This document shows positions 1 through 4,591 of a stretch of DNA of 11,080 nt, piece by piece. Within the stretch, counting starts at the first letter, position 1. Each line of letters begins with the position of its first letter. A program made the position numbers and the translations under genes. The DNA is from an uncultured Acetatifactor sp. (lineage in GTDB: Bacteria > Bacillota > Clostridia > Lachnospirales > Lachnospiraceae): NCBI GenBank assembly GCA_947644185.1, contig CANRZC010000049.1, positions 1-11,080 on the forward strand, read 5' to 3'. Under the pieces are notes generated by a model that saw only the letters and a list, made by a program, of their open reading frames with translations, made no database searches and was not told where the DNA came from.

Positions 1-64
1 AGGTTTCAATGCTCATAACTAATGTATACTCTGGAACCTACATTCCGGAATGAAGAAATTGCCG

Positions 65-109
65 ACAAAAATCCCAGATCCGTCGCTTTAGAAAACGCCG
101 GGATCTGGG
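65..109 (-). terminator. Rho-independent terminator of the Uma2 gene
   Basis: A 9-bp perfect stem (73-81 pairs with 101-109; CCCAGATCC/GGATCTGGG) is followed, on the minus strand, by ATTTTTG (72-66). It sits about 10 nt beyond the stop codon of the minus-strand Uma2 gene, which is where its transcript should end. Confidence 0.8.
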
Positions 110-118
110 CGGGATCAT

Positions 119-673
119 TTAGAGTGTCAGCCCTTCGGCCATATCCGAAAAATCAATATACAGATCCTCATAGATGCCTGCCTTTACAGAGGCGGAAAAG
201 GTGTAATCACCGGTATCCTCTGACTGGAAATTATAGACCAGAATACGGTCCTTTTCCGGGTCCACAATCCAGTATTCCCGAACACCGGCAGTGCGGTATT
301 TGAACAATTTCGTGAAATAATCCATCCGTCTGCTGCTGGAGGATACGATTTCTATGATCCAGTCCGGCGCACCCTGGCAGCCCTGGTCAGTGAGCTTTGC
401 GGGATCACATATGACACATATGTCAGGTTCTACATAATTCCTGTCATCCTGATTCAAGAAAACTGCAAACGGCGCGAAGAAAGGTTCGCAGGAGCCTCCT
501 TTTGACTCAATGTAAGCATTTATGGCAGAAAAAAGCTTTCTGGCTATGGTCTGATGCCTGCGGCTGGGAGGCGCCATAGAATGAAACTGCCCGTCAATCA
601 ATTCTGCGCGCTCCCCCTGGGGCAGGGCATAAATATCATCAACGGTAAAAAGTTTTTCGCGTGCCAGTGCCAT
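119..673 (-). CDS. Uma2 family (DUF820) PD-(D/E)XK nuclease-like protein
   Basis: This encodes a protein of 184 aa. The start at 673 is chosen because AAAGGAGG lies 8 nt upstream of that ATG; an in-frame ATG at 727 falls in the promoter -10 box and has no ribosome site. The layout is typical of Uma2/DUF820: an N-terminal ELIDG (residues 24-28), EPDICVIC (82-89), PDWIIEIVS (103-111), then a Lys-containing helix and GVREYWIVDPE (130-140). D84, E108 and K122 are the likely PD-(D/E)XK catalytic set. Family members are putative endonucleases, often solitary and of unknown biological role. The gene is monocistronic, with its own terminator, and divergent from the heat-shock operon. Family assignment is confident; nuclease activity is inferred from the fold. 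Confidence 0.88.
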   Translation of the reverse strand: MALAREKLFTVDDIYALPQGERAELIDGQFHSMAPPSRRHQTIARKLFSAINAYIESKGGSCEPFFAPFAVFLNQDDRNYVEPDICVICDPAKLTDQGCQGAPDWIIEIVSSSSRRMDYFTKLFKYRTAGVREYWIVDPEKDRILVYNFQSEDTGDYTFSASVKAGIYEDLYIDFSDMAEGLTL

Positions 674-709
674 AACATACACCTCCTTTGCTGCTGTCAG
701 TTCCCTGGG

Positions 710-748
710 TTTTCCTGTTTTCTTCATTATAAAAGAAAACAGGGAAAA
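710..748 (-). promoter_or_regulatory. Putative Uma2 promoter within a 15-bp inverted repeat
   Basis: On the minus strand a perfect TATAAT (731-726) lies about 53 nt upstream of the Uma2 start; the -35 region is poor. The -10 sits between near-perfect inverted arms (710-724 and 733-748, TTTTCCTGTTTTCTT against its complement with one extra G). Neither side is followed by a T tract, so an operator is more likely than a terminator. The binding protein is unknown. Confidence 0.45.
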
Positions 749-796
749 AAGAAATAGAAATATTTCTCAGAGTTCACAAAATCTTCACAAAAATTG

Positions 797-838
797 TTAG
801 CACTCCCTCTTGACGAGTGCTAATATGTGTGTTATAGT
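797..838 (+). promoter_or_regulatory. Sigma-A promoter overlapping a perfect CIRCE (HrcA) operator
   Basis: TTAGCACTC (797-805), nine spacer bases and GAGTGCTAA (815-823) form an exact CIRCE, the known operator of the heat-shock repressor HrcA. The -35 TTGACG (810-815) lies within the CIRCE spacer and first base of the right arm. After 17 nt comes the -10 TATAGT (833-838). HrcA bound here would block RNA polymerase directly. The predicted transcript begins around 845 and leaves a leader of about 95 nt before hsp20. Confidence 0.95.
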
Positions 839-938
839 ACAGATAGAACAAAGGAAGAGAGAAAAAAGAATCAAATCCGGCGTTCAGGGAAATGATATAT
901 AAAAAGAAGCAGTTATGGATAGAAAGGAGATATGACTT

Positions 939-1391
939 ATGATGATGCCCAGTATTTTCAGAGACAATTTGTTTGACAGCTTTATGGAGGATTTCGCATT
1001 CCCGTCCTTCCCGGATGTGGACAGAACACTGTACGGCAAGCACGCCAGGAACCTGATGAAGACGGACGTGAAAGAGACAGAGGACGGGTATGAGGTGGAC
1101 ATGGACCTGCCCGGTTTCAAGAAAGATGAGATCCAGATGGAGTTGCAGAATGGTAACCTTACCGTCAGCGCAGCCAAGGGACTTGACAAAGATGAAAAGG
1201 ACGAGAAGGGAACCTATGTAAGGCGCGAGCGCTACGCGGGAAGCATGAGCCGCAGCTTTTACGTAGGGGAGCATGTGACAGAGGAGGACATCCATCCCAA
1301 GTACGAGAACGGCATCCTGACCTTCCACATTCCGAAAGAGGAGAAAAAGGTAGTAGAGGAAAAGAGACATTACATCTCCATTGAGGGATAA
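939..1391 (+). CDS. Small heat-shock protein, Hsp20/alpha-crystallin family
   Basis: This 150-aa protein has the normal length for bacterial Hsp20. These are ATP-independent cytoplasmic chaperones that form oligomers and hold unfolding proteins for the DnaK system. The start follows AAAGGAGA with 8-nt spacing. Residues 1-40 form a Phe-rich variable N-terminal arm. The alpha-crystallin domain follows (about 41-140), with DLPGFKKDEI near 56-65 and the strand-turn YENGILTFHIPK at 122-133. A C-terminal I-S-I (146-148) matches the IXI motif used for inter-dimer docking. The gene is first in an operon with a DnaJ-like co-chaperone and is driven by the CIRCE promoter, so it should be HrcA-repressed and heat-induced. 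Confidence 0.96.
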   Translation: MMMPSIFRDNLFDSFMEDFAFPSFPDVDRTLYGKHARNLMKTDVKETEDGYEVDMDLPGFKKDEIQMELQNGNLTVSAAKGLDKDEKDEKGTYVRRERYAGSMSRSFYVGEHVTEEDIHPKYENGILTFHIPKEEKKVVEEKRHYISIEG

Positions 1392-1452
1392 TGTTCTGCT
1401 GCAACAGTACCGCGTTCTATTTGGACTGTTACGGCATGCCACAGTCGCCACC

Positions 1453-1483
1453 ATACCCCGCAGGAGATGCTGCGGGGTATTTT
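1453..1483 (+). terminator. Intercistronic stem-loop after hsp20 (attenuating terminator)
   Basis: An 11-bp perfect stem (1453-1463 with 1470-1480, ATACCCCGCAG) closes a 6-nt loop and ends in a short TTTT tract (1480-1483). It looks like an intrinsic terminator with a weak tail. No good promoter is seen before dnaJ, so partial readthrough is likely, giving more hsp20 than dnaJ message. Confidence 0.7.
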
Positions 1484-1516
1484 CATATGAAGGTGGGCGT
1501 GTGGCTAATTGGGAGA

Positions 1517-1546
1517 GTCTTCTAGGCATATGCAGTAGATGAAGAC
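1517..1546 (+). other. Second hairpin in the hsp20-dnaJ gap
   Basis: GTCTTC (1517-1522) pairs with GAAGAC (1541-1546), and inside it lies the perfect palindrome GCATATGC (1526-1533). There is no T tract. It may be an mRNA processing or stability element; the function is unknown. Confidence 0.3.
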
Positions 1547-1603
1547 AGCATGTGGGCTAAACAGTAGACTGGAAGAAAGAAGGATGTTGCGGGAGGTAGC
1601 AAA

Positions 1604-2599
1604 ATGGCAGCGAAGAGAGACTACTACGCGGTGCTGGGAGTGGACCGCGGTGCGGATGACAAGACAATTAAGAGGGCATACCGGAAGCTGGCAAAAAAAT
1701 ATCACCCGGATACCAGCGCAGGCAATGCTCAGGCGGAAGAGAAATTCAAGGAAGTTACAGAGGCTTATGAGATCTTAAGCAACCCTGAGAAGCGCAGGCT
1801 CTATGACCAGTTTGGCCACGCTGCCTTTGAACCAGGTTTTGGGGAGGCCTCTGGCACAGGTGGGAGCCCCTTTGAGGATATCTTTGGAAATTTCGGCGCT
1901 GGCAGGGCGCAGGGGGCAGAAGGCGCTTTTGGCAGGGGCGGACATGGCGGTTATCGCTATGAATATCACTTTGGCGGGGAGGACATGGATGATATTTTGA
2001 AAAATATGTTTGGAGGAGACCGCCAGGAGAGCTTTGGAAGAAAGGGCGCCGATCTGGAGGCAGATATTTCCATCAGCTTCGAGGAAGCCGCTTTTGGATG
2101 CGAGAAGACGGTCCAACTGGACGCCGGAAATGGTGCAGGCCTGCAGTCTCTGCGGGTGCGCATCCCCGCGGGGATTGACAATGGAAAAAGCATACGCCTG
2201 AAAGGAAAGGGAGCACAGGGCAAAAACACCGGCACCCCCGGAGACCTTCTGCTGAGAGTGCATGTGCGGAGCAAACCGGGCTTTGAACGGCAGGGCATGG
2301 ATGTGTATACTGTGGTCAATATCCCCTTTTCCACTGCTGTATTGGGCGGTGAAGTGGCAGTGCAGACCCTGACAGGCAGTGTGTTCTGCAAGATAAAGGA
2401 GGGTACCAGATGCGGTGCGAAGATTCGGCTAAAAGGGAAAGGAATCGTCTCCATGAAGGATCCAAGGGTCCAGGGGGATCAGTATGTGACCGTGCAGATT
2501 CAGGTTCCGGATCATCTAAGCCAGGAGGCGAAACGGAAGTTAAAAGAGTTCGAGGCAGCATGCGGGGCAAAGGGCACAGCATACGGCAGGGCAGGCTGA
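1604..2599 (+). CDS. DnaJ-type co-chaperone without zinc finger (CbpA-like)
   Basis: This 331-aa protein starts after GGGAGG with 7-nt spacing. Residues about 5-70 are a J domain with the HPD motif at 34-36, which stimulates the ATPase of DnaK. A Gly/Phe-rich linker follows (about 73-145), then two C-terminal substrate-binding beta domains (about 150-320). The four CxxCxGxG zinc repeats of canonical DnaJ are absent, so it is a class B/CbpA-like J protein rather than the main DnaJ, which is usually encoded with grpE and dnaK. It lies 212 nt downstream of hsp20 and probably shares its CIRCE promoter by readthrough. Linking a holdase to a J protein fits passing of clients to DnaK. Confidence 0.93.
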   Translation: MAAKRDYYAVLGVDRGADDKTIKRAYRKLAKKYHPDTSAGNAQAEEKFKEVTEAYEILSNPEKRRLYDQFGHAAFEPGFGEASGTGGSPFEDIFGNFGAGRAQGAEGAFGRGGHGGYRYEYHFGGEDMDDILKNMFGGDRQESFGRKGADLEADISISFEEAAFGCEKTVQLDAGNGAGLQSLRVRIPAGIDNGKSIRLKGKGAQGKNTGTPGDLLLRVHVRSKPGFERQGMDVYTVVNIPFSTAVLGGEVAVQTLTGSVFCKIKEGTRCGAKIRLKGKGIVSMKDPRVQGDQYVTVQIQVPDHLSQEAKRKLKEFEAACGAKGTAYGRAG

Positions 2600-2669
2600 C
2601 ATGGACCTTAGACGGATGGCAGGAAATCAAGCAGGACAGTTTATTTCCGTTAGATGCCTATGTGCATAG

Positions 2670-2698
2670 AAAAGGGCTACTGTATCAGCAGCCCTTTT
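2670..2698. terminator. Bidirectional terminator between dnaJ-like and HEAT-repeat genes
   Basis: AAAAGGGCT (2670-2678) pairs with AGCCCTTTT (2690-2698). An A/C mismatch and CTG/CAG extend the stem to a TAT loop. Both strands end in a U-rich tail, and it lies between two convergent genes, so it should serve both. Confidence 0.88.
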
Positions 2699-2703
2699 AT
2701 TCC

Positions 2704-3042
2704 TTATGACTTTTTGTCAGAAATGGCGTGCAGCGCATCCATGATGGCTTTCTTGACAGTTTCATCAGATTCGGCTGCCATTCTGTGCTGGAGATAAGTT
2801 TTGGCATACTCGGAACCGATACCGCCCAGCGCTTTGGCTGCCTCCCTGCGGATCACAGGATCCTCATGATCGATCATGTGGGCCACAGTGTTGACGCTGT
2901 CCTCGTCCTTGATTTCACTGAGCGCCTTCAGGGCCGCTATCACGACCTCCTCTTCCTTGGAGCTCAGGAACTTGATGACTTTGTCGGATTTCCGTTTCCC
3001 GGCCAGTTTGTTGATTTTCTCGATTGTGCGTGCATTGTCCAT
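2704..3042 (-). CDS. Small HEAT-repeat protein
   Basis: This encodes 112 aa, mostly alpha-helical. Two to three HEAT-like units are visible: VIKFLSSKEEEVVIAALKAL, then SVNTVAHMIDHEDPVIRREA with AKALGGIG, then TYLQHRMAAESDETVKKAIM with DALHAI. The pattern of a helix, an acidic turn (EDPVIRREAAKALG) and a second helix is characteristic of HEAT/PBS-lyase-type repeats, which act as protein-binding scaffolds. There is no signal peptide or membrane segment, so it is probably cytoplasmic. The start at 3042 is forced because an in-frame stop lies two codons upstream. The ribosome site is mediocre (AAGAAGG, 11 nt away). It is convergent with the chaperone operon and its partner is unknown. Confidence 0.82.
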   Translation of the reverse strand: MDNARTIEKINKLAGKRKSDKVIKFLSSKEEEVVIAALKALSEIKDEDSVNTVAHMIDHEDPVIRREAAKALGGIGSEYAKTYLQHRMAAESDETVKKAIMDALHAISDKKS

Positions 3043-3121
3043 GCTCTAAAACGCCTTCTTTCTTTTGATGGGTTCATTCCCCTCCAGGAGAATGACAGGT
3101 TAAAATTATCAGATAACACCT

Positions 3122-3150
3122 ATCATAACTCTTGAAATATCCTAAAACAA
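3122..3150 (-). promoter_or_regulatory. Putative promoter of the HEAT-repeat gene
   Basis: On the minus strand TTGTTT (3150-3145), 17 nt and TATGAT (3127-3122) form a moderate sigma-A promoter about 80 nt upstream of the start codon. A small palindrome, TTATC-A-GATAA (3106-3116), lies just downstream near the expected transcript start and could bind a regulator. Confidence 0.4.
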
Positions 3151-3324
3151 TAGAGTAACTCTGAAAAATATATTAAAATTCTATAATGCCTCCCTGTTGT
3201 TTGTTATAAATATAGAATAATAATAGAAAAGAGTGCCTTAAAACATAAAATAAGACATTGTATTTTGAAAAAATAGTGAGTATGAAATAAATTTGAAAAA
3301 ATAAATAAAAATTGAAAAAAGGTA
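3151..3324. other. AT-rich intergenic stretch without recognisable genes
   Basis: The stretch is strongly A/T-rich with runs of A on the plus strand. No start codon with a ribosome site and no family-like reading frame is present. It may serve as an A-tract upstream element for the strong promoter that follows at 3325. Confidence 0.6.
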
Positions 3325-3353
3325 TTGACAATTCAATCAGGATGCAATATAAT
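3325..3353 (+). promoter_or_regulatory. Fully consensus sigma-A promoter
   Basis: TTGACA (3325-3330), exactly 17 nt, and TATAAT (3348-3353) match the consensus perfectly, with A-tracts upstream. The expected transcript start is near 3360. No recognised protein gene follows for more than 300 nt, which makes it an orphan promoter. Confidence 0.85.
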
Positions 3354-3531
3354 GAACTTACAATAAAGAGAGGGAAAACAAAATCTTCCATCAAAGAAAA
3401 CTAAATAGGCAGCAAAGGTTTTAGACAAAAGTGCAGAACACCACAAAAGTAACGGATTGCTGAAGAGTAATTTATCAGAACGTTACAGTACACAGAATAC
3501 AAGAGAAAGGTGGAAAGCACAAAAAGGTGAA

Positions 3532-3603
3532 ATGGAAGAGAAAAAACTGAATAAGGAGGTATGGTCCATTGGACGAAGAGGTATGAGAAGGCGTATTGAT
3601 TGA
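3532..3603 (+). CDS. Possible 23-aa small protein
   Basis: The frame starts with ATG at 3532 and ends with TGA at 3601, encoding MEEKKLNKEVWSIGRRGMRR plus RID, with an Arg-rich C-terminus. AAAGGTGA precedes the ATG, but only a few nt away, which is closer than ideal. A better site, AAGGAGG (3553-3559), lies inside the frame with no well-spaced ATG after it; a TTG follows, giving only a five-residue peptide. The stop codon falls in the loop of the terminator hairpin, so ribosomes could affect termination. No family is recognised and the call is tentative. Confidence 0.2.
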   Translation: MEEKKLNKEVWSIGRRGMRRRID

Positions 3604-3636
3604 AATGAATCGATACGCCTTCTCGCTGCGCTTTTT
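3585..3636 (+). terminator. Strong stem-loop terminator of the orphan transcript
   Basis: A 16-bp stem (3585-3600 with 3609-3624, one G-T pair) closes an 8-nt loop. TTTTT (3632-3636) follows, but 7 nt after the stem, so the tail is displaced from the ideal position. On the minus strand there is no T tract, so it works, if at all, on plus-strand transcripts. Confidence 0.6.
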
Positions 3637-3679
3637 ATTTTCCATAAAATAGCCATATTTCCGGAGTGATCCTTTTACT

Positions 3680-3862
3680 ATGAACATGAGAAAAGAAGAT
3701 GTGCTTTGCCTGTTGGACAGTCAGCAAATTTCCTATGATTTGGTGGAGCATGGACCTGTCCATACGATGGAAGAGATGGACGCATTGGAGCTGGCCAACG
3801 CAGATTGCACAAAAGCAAGTGTTAGGAATGACTATTTTTTGGTTAGTGTAATGAAACTATAG
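3680..3862 (+). pseudogene. Truncated YbaK/prolyl-tRNA deacylase-like remnant
   Basis: The 60-aa frame resembles the N-terminus of YbaK/ProX-type aminoacyl-tRNA editing domains, which clear Ala or Cys from mischarged tRNA-Pro and are normally about 160 aa. Recognisable parts are an N-terminal helix and strand with YDLVEHGPVHTMEEMDAL, then a strand NDYFLVSV. The conserved K-N-L-F-L-R-D-type segment that joins them appears shortened to KASVR, and the frame stops directly after NDYFLVSVMKL. The catalytic Lys region and the C-terminal two thirds are missing. The ribosome site is poor (GGAG, about 14 nt from the ATG). It runs to the edge of the feo promoter, suggesting a deletion removed the rest. 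Family assignment is from memory of the motif pattern. Confidence 0.6.
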
Positions 3863-3880
3863 TTAGCGATATAATATGTG

Positions 3881-3909
3881 TTGACAAAAACAATTTGATA
3901 TCATATTAT
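3881..3909 (+). promoter_or_regulatory. Promoter of the feo operon
   Basis: TTGACA (3881-3886) is followed after 17 nt by TATTAT (3904-3909). An overlapping TATAAT (3907-3912) has a 20-nt spacer and is less likely. The start site would be near 3916, immediately before the first iron box, and the leader before feoA would be about 75 nt. Confidence 0.8.
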
Positions 3910-3916
3910 AATATAT

Positions 3917-3934
3917 GGTTAGCTAAGGCTAACC
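3917..3934 (+). promoter_or_regulatory. DtxR/IdeR/SirR-type iron box 1
   Basis: The palindrome GGTTAGC-TAAG-GCTAACC contains TTAG-N6-CTAA (3919-3932), the same geometry as the known SirR operator TTAGGTTAGCCTAA and the DtxR core. It covers the predicted transcript start, so an iron-loaded repressor here would block transcription of feo. Confidence 0.7.
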
Positions 3935-3952
3935 CAAATTTTACACAGAGGG

Positions 3953-3966
3953 TTAGTTGAGACTAA
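3953..3966 (+). promoter_or_regulatory. DtxR/IdeR/SirR-type iron box 2
   Basis: TTAGT-TGAG-ACTAA repeats the TTAG-N6-CTAA pattern 34 nt after box 1 and 26 nt before the first feoA start. Two boxes in one leader suggest cooperative binding or a roadblock to elongation. Confidence 0.65.
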
Positions 3967-3991
3967 TACATATTTTGAAGAAGGTGAGTGC

Positions 3992-4204
3992 ATGATGCCC
4001 CTTACGTTGGCAGAGGTTGGAGAGGAGAACATTATCAGGAAAATTGGAGGGAAACAGGATGTAAAGGCACATCTGGAGAACCTGGGGTTTGTGGTGGGAG
4101 GAACCGTCATGGTGATAAATGCGATTGGCGGGAATGTCATTGTGAATGTGAAGGATTCCCGCATTGCAGTCAGCAGGGAGATGGCGCAGAAGATCATGGT
4201 CTGA
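3992..4204 (+). CDS. feoA: FeoA family ferrous iron transport accessory protein (first copy)
   Basis: This 70-aa cytoplasmic protein has the SH3-like FeoA fold: an N-terminal MPLTLAEVGEENIIRKIGG, then a helix with HLENLGFVVGGTVMV, then a strand pair and a final VSREMAQKIMV. FeoA proteins assist FeoB, probably by binding its cytoplasmic part. Translation starts after AAGGTGA (3981-3987), at the first of two adjacent ATG codons. It is the first gene of the operon, 84 nt before the second FeoA. It is shorter and more diverged from typical FeoA than the second copy, so the two may have different tasks. Iron repression is expected from the two upstream boxes. Confidence 0.88.
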   Translation: MMPLTLAEVGEENIIRKIGGKQDVKAHLENLGFVVGGTVMVINAIGGNVIVNVKDSRIAVSREMAQKIMV

Positions 4205-4232
4205 GGCAAATAGAATAGCAGCAGACCTGAGG

Positions 4233-4257
4233 TGTAGCCCTGACAGGTGGGCTTACA
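4233..4257 (+). other. Small hairpin between the two feoA genes
   Basis: TGTA-GCCC (4233-4240) pairs with GGGC-(T)-TACA (4249-4257) around an 8-nt loop. There is no T tract, so it is not a terminator; an mRNA processing or stability role is possible. Confidence 0.3.
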
Positions 4258-4288
4258 TCAACAGCAGGAAATCAGGAGGAGAACAGAA

Positions 4289-4516
4289 ATGAAAACATTG
4301 AAAGAGTCAAAGGTCGGCGATACTGTCCGGGTTGTGAAGCTCCACGGTGAGGGCCCAGTCAGGCGCCGCATCATGGACATGGGATTGACAAAGGGCGTGG
4401 ATGTGCAGATCCGCAAGGTGGCCCCTCTGGGAGACCCCATGGAAGTGACGGTCCGCGGCTATGAGCTTTCCATCCGAAAAGCGGATGCGGAGATGATTGA
4501 AGTGGAAAGTGTATAA
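4289..4516 (+). CDS. feoA: FeoA family protein (second copy)
   Basis: This 75-aa protein starts at 4289, placed 8 nt after AGGAGGA; a longer frame from a GTG at 4247 has no ribosome site. It is a typical FeoA: KVGDTVRVVKLHGEGPVRRR, then IMDMGLTKGVDVQIRKVAPL (MGL at 31-33), then GDPMEVTVRGYELSIRKADA ending in an EMIEV strand. The G-L-x-x-G turn and the final strand with a basic L-S-I-R-K element are family hallmarks of the SH3-like domain. It acts in the cytoplasm with FeoB in Fe(II) uptake and lies 75 nt upstream of feoB in the same operon. No feoC is present. Confidence 0.93.
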   Translation: MKTLKESKVGDTVRVVKLHGEGPVRRRIMDMGLTKGVDVQIRKVAPLGDPMEVTVRGYELSIRKADAEMIEVESV

Positions 4517-4525
4517 AAATTATGC

Positions 4526-4547
4526 AAGGGGGAAAGCCCCTTTATTT
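4526..4547 (+). terminator. Weak attenuator between feoA and feoB
   Basis: AAGGGG (4526-4531) pairs with CCCCTT (4537-4542) around GAAAG, and TTTATTTT follows. The stem is only 6 bp, so termination is probably partial and lowers feoB relative to the feoA genes. Confidence 0.5.
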
Positions 4548-4559
4548 TGAAATCAATAG

Positions 4560-4573
4560 TTAGTCACAACTAA
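4560..4573 (+). promoter_or_regulatory. DtxR/IdeR/SirR-type iron box 3, before feoB
   Basis: TTAGT-CACA-ACTAA has the same TTAG-N6-CTAA form as boxes 1 and 2. It lies after the attenuator and 18 nt before the feoB start. A TTGAAA (4547-4552) upstream could be part of a weak internal promoter whose -10 overlaps this box. Confidence 0.6.
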
Positions 4574-4591
4574 TAGAAGGAGTGAAAAATT

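Larger units (their letters stand above)
3360..3640 (+). ncRNA. Candidate small RNA or leader transcript
   Basis: The segment runs from the start site expected from the consensus promoter at 3325 to the T tract after the stem-loop at 3585-3624, about 280 nt. Inside, GTAACG (3449-3454) pairs with CGTTAC (3481-3486), with an inner CTGA/TCAG pairing (3460-3463 with 3475-3478). It does not resemble tmRNA, RNase P RNA, SRP RNA, a T-box or a riboswitch class that I recognise. It may instead encode the 23-aa peptide at 3532. The boundaries are inferred. Confidence 0.4.

Noticed and set aside
41..52. Perfect 12-bp palindrome CATTCCGGAATG
   Set aside because: It is short and isolated, with no promoter next to it inside the window. 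It could be chance or belong to a gene left of the window.
22..303. Plus-strand 93-codon open frame
   Set aside because: It overlaps the terminator and 3' part of the Uma2 gene on the other strand, lacks a ribosome site and has a low-complexity, Pro/Arg-rich translation typical of a shadow frame.
774..1529. Minus-strand 251-codon open frame opposite hsp20
   Set aside because: It covers the CIRCE promoter and the whole Hsp20 gene, which has clear family motifs and a ribosome site. The antisense translation resembles no family.
1775..2454. Antisense frames opposite the DnaJ-like gene
   Set aside because: They follow from the codon bias of dnaJ. There is no ribosome site or domain.
3859..3875. 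Fourth iron box (TTAGCGATATAATA)
   Set aside because: Only the left half matches. The right half is AATA instead of CTAA and the symmetry is poor.
3905..3935. Fur box at the feo promoter
   Set aside because: No GATAAT-N-ATTATC type 7-1-7 repeat is present. The palindromes are of TTAG/CTAA type.
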